A stretch of 64,000 nucleotides of DNA from Cupriavidus taiwanensis LMG 19424 (GTDB taxonomy: Bacteria > Pseudomonadota > Gammaproteobacteria > Burkholderiales > Burkholderiaceae). Below are positions 18,956 through 27,758 of this stretch, piece after piece. The notes beneath the pieces were generated by a model. The model saw only the letters and a list, made by a program, of their open reading frames with translations. It did no database searches and was not told the origin of the DNA. Each line of letters begins with the position of its first letter. Position 1 is the first letter of the stretch. Where the stretch lies: contig NC_010529.1 of assembly GCF_000069785.1 (NCBI RefSeq), positions 124,001-188,000 on the forward strand, written 5' to 3'. Position numbers and translations under genes: made by a program.

Positions 18956-18982
18956 GGGAACGCCCCCACCGGGGGCGTTCCC
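18956..18982 (-). promoter_or_regulatory. Strong leader hairpin
   Basis: A 12-bp perfect stem (GGGAACGCCCCC and its complement) with a 3-nt loop, 20 nt before the start of the 161-residue gene. There is no T tract, so it is more likely an RNA-stability or translation element than a terminator. Confidence 0.6.
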
Positions 18983-19049
18983 GATGGGTGATTGAGTCCG
19001 GAAGCGCGAATGCGACCGGATTGGTGTGCCTAGATGGCGATAACCTGGT

Positions 19050-19322
19050 TCAACTGCTCACATGCCGCAGCGTAGACGTTGGATAGCGAGGCGCTGCGGG
19101 CATAGCCTCGCCGCCGTGCTTCGCGGGATCGAACAATGCCAGCTTTTCGGCGAGCGTCAGGCTGCGATGGCCGACCGGCTTGACAGTGACCCCAACGTCA
19201 GCCACTGCGACCTCTACGGCAAGGCCTTCCGTGAAATGCGCGGCACGCGCCGCACTGGTGGGGATGCGCACGGCGAGGGCGCTGCCCCATTTCTGGATCG
19301 TAAGTGTTGCGGACTTGGACAT
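19050..19322 (-). CDS. AbrB/MazE-family antitoxin-like protein without adjacent toxin
   Basis: The 90-residue protein starts MSKSATLTIQKWGSALAVRI, the classic swapped-hairpin AbrB/MazE DNA-binding start, followed by LAVEVAVADVGVTVKPV. The C-terminal 30 residues would be the toxin-binding tail (LTLAEKLALFDPAKHGGEAM). Neither neighbour resembles MazF, so it may be an orphan antitoxin or a plain regulator. Longer upstream frames run through leader hairpins and are not preferred. Confidence 0.75.
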   Translation of the reverse strand: MSKSATLTIQKWGSALAVRIPTSAARAAHFTEGLAVEVAVADVGVTVKPVGHRSLTLAEKLALFDPAKHGGEAMPAAPRYPTSTLRHVSS

Positions 19323-19507
19323 GGCAACCACCTGTCGGAATGTAGAGACGAGTTTATACATGGAGACACCATGCATAAACACCGTCTCGCCTTTGCCGCC
19401 CGGATTGGAGAAACGCCTGGAGGTCATACGTTTCCTCGCAAGGCGGGATACGCCCCACCGGAGAGTATTTCCCGGTGGGTAGTGGAATCGGCCGCTGGCC
19501 TGAGCGG

Positions 19508-19717
19508 TCACGCGGCGGCAGCAGGCTTCCGGTCCAGACCCAGCAGCTTCGCGAGAAGCCAGCTGATCAGCACCAGAAACTCGATCTCCGCAACGATGTG
19601 CACTTGCATGGCAGCAAGGCTATCGTCCTCGGTAGTACAAAGAAAGAAGAGGACCGCGAACAGGTTGATGACGGTCGCGAGGACAGCCAGCGCGGTGATA
19701 CGGGAGAAGATACGCAT
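19508..19717 (-). CDS. Small inner-membrane protein, paralogue of the 9.2-kb gene
   Basis: The 69-residue protein has two membrane helices (ALAVLATVINLFAVLFF and IEFLVLISWLLAKLL) and a short tail (DRKPAAAA). It aligns at the start with the protein at 9172-9402, and the two share leader sequence. Function is unknown; by size and context it could modulate entry exclusion or another envelope process, but nothing shows this. Confidence 0.6.
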   Translation of the reverse strand: MRIFSRITALAVLATVINLFAVLFFLCTTEDDSLAAMQVHIVAEIEFLVLISWLLAKLLGLDRKPAAAA

Positions 19718-19859
19718 GGAAGGGCTCCTGAAATGGAGCCTTCCCCATTGGGAAAAACCCCAATGGGTGGAAATGAAGATGGCCGGTACGCCGGCAAGGT
19801 CGATGCGCTGATGCGCGGAGAATCGGACGAATCTTACCCTGCCTGCCAGCGCGGGACAA
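19718..19859 (-). promoter_or_regulatory. Promoter and structured leader of the 19.7-kb membrane gene
   Basis: Read on the minus strand: TTGTCC (19859-19854), 17 bp, TAAGAT (19836-19831), 14 nt, then GCGC-ATCA-GCGC and ATCGACC (19816-19798). Downstream stems are CCCATTGGG/CCCAATGGG (19766-19744) and GGCTCC/GGAGCC (19740-19723). The last buries the GGAG ribosome-binding site. The match to the 9.4-kb leader is close in both sequence and order. Confidence 0.7.
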
Positions 19860-19870
19860 GAATCGGATGC

Positions 19871-20395
19871 TTAGCGCGCGCACGCTGCCGCCTCGCGCGC
19901 CCGGCGGTTGGCCTCGCGGATGCGATTGACCACTGCCCAGCGCCGCTGCTCGACCTCCTCCGGATTTTCGAGCTTGGCATAGTCCTGCACCGGCCCCTCG
20001 CCCACGAAGGGCTTGTAGTCCTGGGGCAGCTTGCCTTCGGCCTTGGCCTTCTCACGCTGCATGCGACCCAGCCCATCGCTTGTCTCCGTGATCGCTACAT
20101 AGTCCCACCGCGCTGGCACGGCCGCCTCGGAGAACCAGATCTCTCCCTCGCCCTGCCCCACGATGGCGACCACGTCGTAGACGCTGCCCACAGGCGATGG
20201 GATAGCACGAACCTCGAAACGCAGCACCTCCGGCCGTGGATGCCAGAACACCCGGTCCAGGTAGCGCTTGAACGTGAACGCATCCAGTCGGGCGATCTCG
20301 CCGTACTGCGGCTCGCCGGGCGCGATGAACTCCGGTTCGTGCTTCGGGCGGTTGCCCAGGGAGATTTCCCGGGAAGTCGGATTGCGGGATGACAT
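19871..20395 (-). CDS. Hypothetical protein related to the 18.5-kb gene
   Basis: The 174-residue protein has a central region of about 60 residues (FKRYLDRVFWHPRPEVLRF to ARWDYVAITET) shared with the 161-residue protein at 18451. The C-terminal 60 residues are charged and helical (VQDYAKLENPEEVEQRRWAV). It is the first gene of the leftward set and diverges from the plus-strand unit at 20.5 kb. Function is unknown. Confidence 0.6.
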   Translation of the reverse strand: MSSRNPTSREISLGNRPKHEPEFIAPGEPQYGEIARLDAFTFKRYLDRVFWHPRPEVLRFEVRAIPSPVGSVYDVVAIVGQGEGEIWFSEAAVPARWDYVAITETSDGLGRMQREKAKAEGKLPQDYKPFVGEGPVQDYAKLENPEEVEQRRWAVVNRIREANRRAREAAACAR

Positions 20396-20499
20396 GGGGG
20401 ATTTCGGTAAAAGACGCCCGAAATTCTAACGCTTTCGGCGCCTACGCCGGCAGGACACCTCGGAAAATGGTTGGCGGCGAACTTCGCCCGCCCGCCGCC

Positions 20500-20526
20500 T
20501 TGACTTCGGCGCGGGGCCGGTATCTT
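20500..20526 (+). promoter_or_regulatory. CTTGACT-N15 promoter before the helicase unit
   Basis: TTGACT (20500-20505), 15 bp, TATCTT (20521-20526). The ATG at 20557 has no Shine-Dalgarno; a pyrimidine-rich stretch precedes it instead, as at 24.1 and 27.8 kb. Confidence 0.65.
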
Positions 20527-20556
20527 GGTCTTAGACCACTCCATTCCTTGCCGCCC

Positions 20557-21000
20557 ATGCGATTCACACGACTCGGACGCCACGACCCTATCGACTTTAA
20601 CGCCCGCCGCCAGGCCGCCTTCGCGCGCAAGCAGCAGCGCGAGCGCGACCGATATCCGCTCTTCGCGGAACACGTGGCCGCCGAACAGCACTCGGCCGAC
20701 GAGGAACTGGCTCGCCGCCAGCAGCGCTCCGACAGGCTCGAAACGACGATGCGCGGACTGCACGCCCGCGTCTGGCGCGAGAAACGCGCCGTCTACTTCT
20801 CGCTGACAGCCGAGCAGCGGGCTGACGTTCGCGCCAAGTGGCAGGCCTGGACCGGGCCCACCAGCGCCCTCTACTTCGCCTATATCGTTGACAAAGTTAG
20901 CGGCGAGGCCGCACGGCGCGCCGAGGCCTCCCGCGCGCACGCGCTGACCATCCGGCGACGGGTTCTTGCGCGCCTGCCGGAACAACTGGAGATGGCATGA
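20557..21000 (+). CDS. Hypothetical basic helical protein
   Basis: The 147-residue protein starts MRFTRLGRHDPIDFNARRQA, is rich in Arg and Ala and is largely helical throughout. The start is chosen because the promoter lies just upstream. The stop overlaps the helicase start as ATGA, so the two are coupled. No family is recognised. Confidence 0.6.
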   Translation: MRFTRLGRHDPIDFNARRQAAFARKQQRERDRYPLFAEHVAAEQHSADEELARRQQRSDRLETTMRGLHARVWREKRAVYFSLTAEQRADVRAKWQAWTGPTSALYFAYIVDKVSGEAARRAEASRAHALTIRRRVLARLPEQLEMA

Positions 21001-22458
21001 CTCCTACCGCCGAACAAGAGTGTGTCGTGGAGGCGGTGCGTGCCGGTGGCGCCGTCAAGGTCAAGGCGTACGCCGGCGCCGGCAAGACCTCCACGTTGCG
21101 CATGGCCGCTGAGGCCCGCGGCCGCGCGCGTGGCCTGTATCTGGCCTTCAATCGGGAGATCGCCAACGAAGCGGCCCGCAAGTTTCCGCAGAACACCCGT
21201 TGCCGCACCGTGCATTCGCTCGCCTACAGCGCCACGCGCCCGGAGATCACGCGCAAGCTCAGGAATCCGGTCGAGCCACCCCATCAACTGGCGATCCGCT
21301 ACGGCTTCGGTAAACTACGCCTGCCCCACCACCATCGGCAAGGATCTGGAACTCAGCCCGAGCAAGGTCGCCCGGATGGTGATGGACGGCGCCGCGCGCT
21401 TCTGCCGCTCCGCCCAGGCAGAGCCGCTCGCTTGGCACATCCCGGTCGAGGCGATCGTCAAGGAAGAGGAAGCCGAGCACCTGCGCGAATCGCTGCTGCC
21501 GTATGTAAAGCGGCTCTGGGATGAATATCTTGATCCGAATGCGCCGTCTGCCATCGCCCACGACGTCTATGTCAAGCTGTTTGAGCGCAGCCGGCCGCGC
21601 ATCGGCGCCGACTTCATCCTGTTCGACGAAGCGCAAGATGCCGACGGCCTGATGCTGTCGGTGCTGCGCGCGCAACAGGCGCAGGTCATCTACGTGGGCG
21701 ATCCCTACCAGCAGATCTATGAGTGGCGCGGCGCTGTCAACGCCATGGACCATATCCGTGCCCCGGAATGCGCGCTGACCGAGTCGTTCCGGTTCGGCCC
21801 GGCCATTGCACAGCTGGCCAGCCGCGTGCTGCGGCTGATGGATGAGGACACGCCAGTGCGCGGCCAGGACCACGTCGAGTCCCGAATTCTGCACGATTCG
21901 ACCTCAGGCCACGACCGCTTCGACGCGATCCTTTGCCGCAAGAACGCCACGGTCCTGACCCATCTGGCCGAGGGCATCGGCCGCGGCGACCGCGTCGCCG
22001 GACGGGCCAACGTCGACGAGCTCCGGGCGTTCGCCGACGGCGCCGAGCAGCTGATGCGCGGCCAGCGCATTGGCTACCCAGCCACCCTCGCCTTGTTCGA
22101 GACCTGGGAGGAGGTTCAGGAGTACGCCGAGTCGTTCGCCGGCCGCGACCTGAAGCCGCTGGTGCAGCTGATCGACAACGAGGGGGTGGACTATCTGCGC
22201 CTGATCCTCACCCGCGTGTCCCCAGAGGACGAAGCCGACTACATCGTGTCCACCGTCCACCGCGCCAAGGGCCTTGAGTGGGACCGCGTGCAGCTCGCCG
22301 GCGACTTCAAATTCAGGAACGGCGACGACGGCAAGTTGACCATGGCGCCGGAAGAAATGCGGCTGCTCTACGTCGCCATGACCCGCGCCAAGCGTCTACT
22401 CGACGTCAGCGAGATCCGGCGCGATCTGTACACCATGTTCCGGGAAGCCGGCGTCTAA
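20997..22458 (+). pseudogene. UvrD/Rep-like DNA helicase, split by a frameshift
   Basis: Frame one gives the N-terminus with Walker A (KAYAGAGKTSTLRM). Frame two gives the rest: FILFDEAQDADGLM (Walker B), YVGDPYQQIYEWRG (motif III), IVSTVHRAKGLEWDRV (motif V) and LLYVAMTRAKRLLDV (motif VI). Removing one C from the CCCC run at 21324-21327 would join RLP to TTIGKDLELSPSK and give one protein of about 486 residues. Either the gene is broken, the base is a sequence error, or slippage restores the frame. Helicases of this class unwind DNA 3' to 5'. Confidence 0.8.
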
Positions 22459-22470
22459 GGAGAGGAATCC

Positions 22471-23685
22471 ATGATCACCGTGCGCATTGGCGGGAACGAG
22501 TTTCCGCTCGACGATGTACTGGAAGATCCCGGCCGTTACGCGCGTCACCTCGAGCGCGCGAAGACGGTCCAGGGTTTTGCGGAATGCGAATGCAGCACTC
22601 GGCGCCCACGGCCCAAGCTGGTGATTCGCCGACATCGGGACATCTTCCTGCTCGCGCGCTGGCCGGAACAGGCACACCACCATGCTGCAGGCTGCCCATT
22701 CAACCGCCAGGCGCTGGCCAAGTCGGGCGCGAGCGACAACCTGGACCCGTTCCGGATGAAGGACGGCCACCATGACATCCGCCTCGATGCCTCGCTCTCG
22801 GTCAGCGCGCACACCCCAGCCAAGACCGTCCAGCGCCTCCCCAAAGGGCAGAGCACGAAGCCGCAACGGCGTTCGGCGGGGCTGCTTGCGTTTCTGGAAT
22901 ACGCCTGGGAGCAAGCAGGGCTGAACGTATGGCCGGGAACGGGTTCGCGCGGCTGGAACGCCTGCTGGTCACAGCTGACAACGGAGCTGGCAGAATGCCG
23001 TATCAACGGAAAGCCGGCCGATGGGCTGCTGCACGTCATGCAACGGTGGGACCCGAGCCGCAGGACGGAGATCCTGGCGGAGTTCGAAGCATGGCAGGGC
23101 AGGCTCACGTCCACTCCGGCCGGCAATCCGCGCGGCATCGTGATCGGCGAAATCGAATCCCACGGCACGACCCAGTTCGGTGGCAAGTTCGTGCTGCGCC
23201 AAAGTACCCAGCGCTTCTTCATGGCCGCCGACCTCTACGCGCGCCTGCAGGTGTCGTTCGGGGGCGCCCTGTCCGGCATCGGCAAGGCAGAACAGCGTTG
23301 CGTCGCCGTCCTGCTGGTCGAGCGGTCGAAATCAGGCTACCTGACGGTGGTCGATGCCGCGGCCATGCTGGCCAACCGCCAGTTCCTGCCTTGTGACTCG
23401 TCATACGAGGTTGCCATGGCTGACTATCTGGTCGGCCTGCAGCGGGCATTCCGCAAACCGCTGCGCCACATTGGCCGAGCCGCCGTGCATCCCGACTTTG
23501 TGTTGACCGACGTGGCTCCTGAGGCCGTCATCGAAGTCCTTGGCATGACGGGCAATGCGGACTACGACGCCAGGCTCGCGCAAAAGCAGGCGTTCTACCG
23601 CGCCAACGGCGTGCCGGTGATCGAATGGCGCCCTCAGGACCAGCAGATCACGTGTGTCCGGCTGCCCCGGCCGAGCGCTGCATGA
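22471..23685 (+). CDS. DUF1173-family protein
   Basis: This 404-residue protein looks like the DUF1173 family found on proteobacterial plasmids and islands. Near the N-terminus is a Cys/His cluster (FAECECSTRR, then HHHAAGCPFNRQAL) that could bind a metal. Near the C-terminus, HPDFVLTDVAPEAVIEVLGM followed by YDARLAQKQAFYR resembles a PD-(D/E)xK-type nuclease core (D, E-V, K). The nuclease idea is inference. It follows the helicase by 12 bp and overlaps the next gene by ATGA. Confidence 0.7.
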   Translation: MITVRIGGNEFPLDDVLEDPGRYARHLERAKTVQGFAECECSTRRPRPKLVIRRHRDIFLLARWPEQAHHHAAGCPFNRQALAKSGASDNLDPFRMKDGHHDIRLDASLSVSAHTPAKTVQRLPKGQSTKPQRRSAGLLAFLEYAWEQAGLNVWPGTGSRGWNACWSQLTTELAECRINGKPADGLLHVMQRWDPSRRTEILAEFEAWQGRLTSTPAGNPRGIVIGEIESHGTTQFGGKFVLRQSTQRFFMAADLYARLQVSFGGALSGIGKAEQRCVAVLLVERSKSGYLTVVDAAAMLANRQFLPCDSSYEVAMADYLVGLQRAFRKPLRHIGRAAVHPDFVLTDVAPEAVIEVLGMTGNADYDARLAQKQAFYRANGVPVIEWRPQDQQITCVRLPRPSAA

Positions 23686-24062
23686 GCAGCCGGGCACCAC
23701 TGGGCATGAACCGTGCGTATCTGAAGGCAGTTCAGCTGGTGCACCAGTACCGCGCCGCATCTGTCCCGCTTGTCCAGCGGCATCTCGGCATCGGCGCCGA
23801 GCACGCCGAGTCGCTGCTGGCGCGCATGGCAACAGAGACCACTGTGGTCCGGCGAATGCCCAACGGACTCTATCTCTACGTGGGCGAAATCGTCGCTGAC
23901 GAGCTCACTGCACTGTACGGATTTGCCGAAGAGGTCCTCGCTGTCATCGCCTCCGGCGAAATCGACGTGGACGCACTCAGAGCCGCCGCGGTGAAGTTCG
24001 GCCTTTCGGCCCCACGTGACGCGCCTCCCTACACCTGCTTGACTTTGCCCGCGATTGGATAG
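23682..24062 (+). CDS. FtsK gamma-like winged-helix protein
   Basis: Residues 9-60 (NRAYLKAVQLVHQYRAASVP, then LVQRHLGIGAEHAESLLARM) match the FtsK gamma domain, the winged helix that reads KOPS DNA. The motor domains of FtsK are absent, so it is a stand-alone reader domain with a helical C-terminal extension (126 residues in all). It may guide a DNA-processing enzyme of this cluster or act as a regulator. The start is fixed by the ATGA overlap with the DUF1173 stop. Confidence 0.65.
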   Translation: MSSRAPLGMNRAYLKAVQLVHQYRAASVPLVQRHLGIGAEHAESLLARMATETTVVRRMPNGLYLYVGEIVADELTALYGFAEEVLAVIASGEIDVDALRAAAVKFGLSAPRDAPPYTCLTLPAIG

Positions 24063-24065
24063 GCT
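24039..24065 (+). promoter_or_regulatory. CTTGACT-N15 promoter at the end of the FtsK gamma-like gene
   Basis: TTGACT (24039-24044), 15 bp, TAGGCT (24060-24065) followed by GGAA. It lies inside the last codons of the preceding gene and 30 bp before the ATG at 24095, which has no Shine-Dalgarno. Confidence 0.6.
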
Positions 24066-24094
24066 GGAAGCATCCCTCACCTTCCACCGACCCG

Positions 24095-24466
24095 ATGGGC
24101 TACATCAATCCCCTCCTGCGTCTACCCGCTGCACAGCAGCTCCTGCGCCTCCCACCAGAGCAACGCCGAGCCATCGCTGCGGTGCTCCACGAACTGCGCG
24201 AGGCATCGAACGCCGAAGCCGAATTGTCCTGGCGCCGTCGCAAAGGCCCCATGGCGGCGTATTGGCGTGCCGTCTCAACCTACGCCCGGCATTTTGTACA
24301 TGCGCTCACGCAGCACTGCGAGTGTCCGCACGAATCGTCCTCGGTGGCTGATTCCCCTTCTGCCACAGACACCGGCACAGCCGCGAATCAGCAGGCCAGG
24401 GATTTTGCTTTTCCATCCCATACCCGGGACACCCGAACCATGGACATGTTCGAGAAAACGAAATGA
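24095..24466 (+). CDS. Hypothetical protein
   Basis: This 123-residue protein starts MGYINPLLRLPAAQQLLRLP. The first 75 residues are helical with a Trp-Arg-Arg-Arg patch (AELSWRRRKGPMAAYWRAV). The C-terminal third is low in complexity and rich in Thr, Ser and Ala. The stop overlaps the next gene. No family is recognised. Confidence 0.55.
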   Translation: MGYINPLLRLPAAQQLLRLPPEQRRAIAAVLHELREASNAEAELSWRRRKGPMAAYWRAVSTYARHFVHALTQHCECPHESSSVADSPSATDTGTAANQQARDFAFPSHTRDTRTMDMFEKTK

Positions 24467-25584
24467 GCGAAAACACCAAGATCGAATGGACCGACCACAG
24501 CTGGAATCCCTGGGAAGGCTGCCAGCGGGTTGGCCCCGGCTGCGACCACTGCTACGCTGAGGCCCGCAACGCACGCTTCGGCGGTGGCCAATCCCAAAAC
24601 TGGGGCCCCGGTGCGCCCCGCCGGCGCACATCCGCCGCCAACTGGCGCAAGCCCTTGCACTGGAACGCTGCGCACGACGCCTTCGCCGCGGTACACGGGC
24701 GCCGGCAACGCGTCTTCTGCGCGAGTCTGGCCGATGTGTTCGACAACGAGGTGCCGATCGAGTGGTTCATCGATATGCTCGATGTCTGGCGCCAGACGCC
24801 GAACCTGGACAAGCTCGTGCTGACCAAGCGCATCGGCAACGCCACGAAGCGATTGGGCGATGCGTTCAACACGCTGATGCTGTGCGACGACTGTGCGGAC
24901 AATCCCCTCGTTCCGTGGCTGGCTACGTGGATCGCCGGCAATGCCCCCGCCGATATCTGGCTGGGCGCAACCGTGGTGAACCAGGTGGAAGCCGACCGCG
25001 ACATCCCGAAGCTTCTGCGCGCGCCGGCAAAGACGCGGTTTCTCTCGATGGAACCGCTGCTCGGGCATGTCGACGTGTTCTCGACTCTGACCGGTGAACT
25101 GCTGCATACCTCCGGCAACGACTATGCGCCGGGCTCCCTGGACTGGATCATCGTGGGCGGTGAGAGCGGCACGGGTGCCCGGCCGATGCATCCGGCATGG
25201 CCGCGCTCGTTGCGTGACCAATGCGCGGCAGCCGGCGTGCCCTTCCTCTTCAAACAATGGGGGCACTGGCATACGGCAGTCGTGGACCGTTCCTCCAGTG
25301 AGCCGGTCTTCCGCGAGTTCGCCAGCTTTCAGCAATGGGTCAACAAGGCGCAGACGTGGATCGCCGGCGGGATTTGCCTCGACAGGCATGGCGCGCAGCT
25401 CGAGCGCGGTCAAGATTTCATGCGCGCCCGCGACGAGGGCCGGTTCCCCGTGACGGTGATGCACGCGGTGGGCAAGAAAGCGGTGGGCCGGCTGCTCGAC
25501 GGCGCCGTGCACGACGCCTTCCCTGTGACGTCGTTCGACGTCGCGGCAGCATGCGAGCGTGCGCTTGCACGGGGCGCTGCATGA
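24463..25584 (+). CDS. Phage Gp37/Gp68 family protein (DUF5131)
   Basis: The diagnostic start is present: TKIEWTDHSWNPWEGCQRVG followed by GCDHCYAE, whose cysteines resemble the iron-sulphur cluster motif of radical-SAM-like proteins. Later signatures are RVFCASLADVFDNEVP, LSMEPLLG, and WIIVGGESGTGARPMHPAW with PFLFKQWG near the end. The family is widespread in phages and mobile elements; its chemistry is not established, though base modification or repair is often suspected. At 373 residues it is full length. It overlaps both neighbours. Confidence 0.9.
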   Translation: MSENTKIEWTDHSWNPWEGCQRVGPGCDHCYAEARNARFGGGQSQNWGPGAPRRRTSAANWRKPLHWNAAHDAFAAVHGRRQRVFCASLADVFDNEVPIEWFIDMLDVWRQTPNLDKLVLTKRIGNATKRLGDAFNTLMLCDDCADNPLVPWLATWIAGNAPADIWLGATVVNQVEADRDIPKLLRAPAKTRFLSMEPLLGHVDVFSTLTGELLHTSGNDYAPGSLDWIIVGGESGTGARPMHPAWPRSLRDQCAAAGVPFLFKQWGHWHTAVVDRSSSEPVFREFASFQQWVNKAQTWIAGGICLDRHGAQLERGQDFMRARDEGRFPVTVMHAVGKKAVGRLLDGAVHDAFPVTSFDVAAACERALARGAA

Positions 25585-26825
25585 TGGAGCAGTTGAAACT
25601 GTTCGGACACGTGGCAGCAGCGTTCGCCGACGCGCCAGCCGAAGGCATCGCCACCGCCCAGCTCTACGATGCCGTGGCGACCGCGGTCGGGATCGATCTC
25701 GCCCAGGCTCAGGCCAAAGTCCCGATCGGCGCCGCTGGCACCCTGCACAGCCCGTTCAAGCGCGCCGTGCGCTGGCATCAGCAGACGCTGAAGGCCATGG
25801 GCGTCGTGGAGCGCATTCCGGACCGCGCCGGATTCTGGCGGCTGACGCAGCCTGTTACGCACGAGCTCGACCGCGCCGCCAACGGCGTTCGGCTTGTCGC
25901 CTTCAGCACCACCCTGGGTGTGGCCGTCTGGGCGCGCCACGAGGAAATCTTCCGCGGCCTTGGCGAACCGATTGCGCTGTGCGTCACCTCGCCGCCGTAC
26001 CCGCTGCGCCAGGCCCGGGCCTACGGCAATCCCACGGAAGCGCAGTATGTCGACTTCCTGTGCAAGGCCCTCGAGCCGATCGTCGCAGGGCTTGTGCCAG
26101 GCGGCAGCATTGTCCTCAATGTGTCGAACGACATCTTCGAGCCGCGCAGCCCAGCCCGCTCGCTCTATATAGAGCGCCTCACGCTGGCCTTGCATGACCG
26201 GCTTGGCCTTTCCCTGATGGGCCGCGTCCCCTGGGTCAACTACAGCAAGCCGCCCGGGCCGACCCGATGGGCCTGCGTCGACCGTGTCCAGCTCGCCTCC
26301 GCCTACGAACCGGTGCTGTGGTTCACCAACGATCCGTCGTGCGTGCGCGCGGACAACCGCCAGCTCCTCGAGGCCCACACCGCCCGGCACCGCCAACTGA
26401 TGGCCGCCGGCGGAGAGACTCGTAACGCGGTGTATGGCGACGGCGCCTATCGCATCCGGGCAAGCGCCTTCGGCAATCAGACTGCGGGCCGCCTGCCCCG
26501 CAATGTCATCGAGCGGGGTCACAACTGCGCGGACACCCGGGCTTACCGCCGCGCCGCGCAGTCTCTCGGCCTGCCGACCCACGGCGCCATGCAGCCGACC
26601 GACATTCCGGATTTCTTTACGCGATTCCTGTCCCGGCCGGGCGACCTGGTGGTCGATCCTTTCGGCGGGACGATCCGCACCGGCCTGGCCGCCGAGCGCC
26701 TGGGAAGGCGATGGATCGCCACGGAATGGATTCTGCAGTACGTTCGAGGCGCCGCCGAACTGTTCCGGCAAGCCGACGGATTCCAGATGCACCCGGCCCT
26801 ACAATGGGCCACCCAACCGAGATAG
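25581..26825 (+). CDS. DNA methyltransferase (SPPY-type) with N-terminal extension
   Basis: Motif IV is CVTSPPYPLRQ (residues 134-144). The AdoMet-binding motif comes late: VVDPFGGTIRTGLAAERLGR (about 356-375). This order (IV before I) is that of the beta-class N6-adenine or N4-cytosine methyltransferases. Residues 1-110 form a separate domain that looks like a winged helix (FKRAVRWHQQTLKAMGVVER). No restriction enzyme is adjacent, so it is an orphan that could protect the element or mark it. The start is set by the ATGA overlap. Confidence 0.85.
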   Translation: MMEQLKLFGHVAAAFADAPAEGIATAQLYDAVATAVGIDLAQAQAKVPIGAAGTLHSPFKRAVRWHQQTLKAMGVVERIPDRAGFWRLTQPVTHELDRAANGVRLVAFSTTLGVAVWARHEEIFRGLGEPIALCVTSPPYPLRQARAYGNPTEAQYVDFLCKALEPIVAGLVPGGSIVLNVSNDIFEPRSPARSLYIERLTLALHDRLGLSLMGRVPWVNYSKPPGPTRWACVDRVQLASAYEPVLWFTNDPSCVRADNRQLLEAHTARHRQLMAAGGETRNAVYGDGAYRIRASAFGNQTAGRLPRNVIERGHNCADTRAYRRAAQSLGLPTHGAMQPTDIPDFFTRFLSRPGDLVVDPFGGTIRTGLAAERLGRRWIATEWILQYVRGAAELFRQADGFQMHPALQWATQPR

Positions 26826-26827
26826 GC

Positions 26828-27034
26828 ATGCCTCAGTACAACGACAACGACCGCGAATACCCGGAACCGGAAACCGTCCTCGCCATTCGGGGAGCGATCA
26901 CCACCGGCCAGTTGGGGGGCCCCATGGGCCCACCCGGCCATTGGCTCAACGAATTCTGGCAGATCGGAGCCGCGCTACGCGACCATGCCGAGATCCTGCA
27001 GGCTTCGAGAACACCGCGCGCCAGGAAGTCCTGA
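26828..27034 (+). CDS. Small hypothetical protein
   Basis: The 68-residue protein starts MPQYNDNDREYPEPETVLAI with a Gly/Pro-rich middle (GGPMGPPGHWLNEFW). It begins 2 bp after the methyltransferase stop. No family is recognised. A longer in-frame version overlaps the methyltransferase and is not preferred. Confidence 0.5.
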   Translation: MPQYNDNDREYPEPETVLAIRGAITTGQLGGPMGPPGHWLNEFWQIGAALRDHAEILQASRTPRARKS

Positions 27035-27136
27035 ACACCACAGCCGGCTATCTGGCCATCGACGCGGCATAGCAGGACCGCTGTTCGAACGCTTCATCAC
27101 ACTGGACCGCTGGGCGCCGCCCTCGGGGCAGGCATA

Positions 27137-27754
27137 ATGCCGGCATTTCCGACCCTGACCTTTCCCATGCCCAGCGGCCTCCTACAATGCGCCCACTGCG
27201 ATGGCGCCCCCACCTATATCGCCGGCCGTCTCCAGGCGGTCATCGTCTGTGAAGAATGCGGCATCTCGACGCCTCCCGTCACCATGGATGCGGACAAGAA
27301 CACCGCCTTCACCCGGCTAAGCGCCATCTGGAATAGCCGCGTCGAGCATCGCCCTGCCGACCAGGAAGCCGTATCGATGATGTCGCGCCGCGCGCTCACC
27401 AGCTCAGACATCCCCTACTTCCTGAACCTGCTCGCGGCGACCACCTCGGACTGGGAGACGGTTGGCCCCAAGTTCGCCGCCATGGCCGCGGCTCTCGCCC
27501 AGCCGGGCTACGAGTTCAAGCACGTGGACCCGCCCGAGACCGTGGTGTCGCAGGCTGCCCGCTATCAGAAGCTGCTCCAGCGCGCCAGGATCATCTACGT
27601 CGACGGCGCGCCCATGGTCCGCTTCGAGCCAGTGCCGGCGCTGTGCGCCGAGATCGCAGAGGAGGCACTGGCCGACCGGGAATGGCCGCTCTTCGACTTG
27701 CACGAGTTCATCGGCAAGGCCATCGATGGCGTGCCGGACCATTGGCAGCCGTGA
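27137..27754 (+). CDS. Protein with Lar-like zinc-ribbon N-terminus
   Basis: Residues 16-65 carry LQCAHCDGAPTYIAG, IVCEECGISTPP and LSAIWNSRVE: two CxxC pairs and the terminal WN-R. This is the pattern of Lar-type restriction-alleviation proteins. The remaining 140 residues are a helical domain I do not recognise (VSQAARYQKLLQRARIIYVD). Lar modulates type I restriction in Rac prophage, so a role in evading restriction is plausible next to an orphan methyltransferase, but it is inferred. Confidence 0.6.
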   Translation: MPAFPTLTFPMPSGLLQCAHCDGAPTYIAGRLQAVIVCEECGISTPPVTMDADKNTAFTRLSAIWNSRVEHRPADQEAVSMMSRRALTSSDIPYFLNLLAATTSDWETVGPKFAAMAAALAQPGYEFKHVDPPETVVSQAARYQKLLQRARIIYVDGAPMVRFEPVPALCAEIAEEALADREWPLFDLHEFIGKAIDGVPDHWQP

Positions 27755-27758
27755 CGCC

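Noticed and set aside
19377..19500. Extended N-terminus of the MazE-like protein
   Set aside because: The extension passes through a hairpin leader; MSKSATLTIQKWG is the family's normal start.
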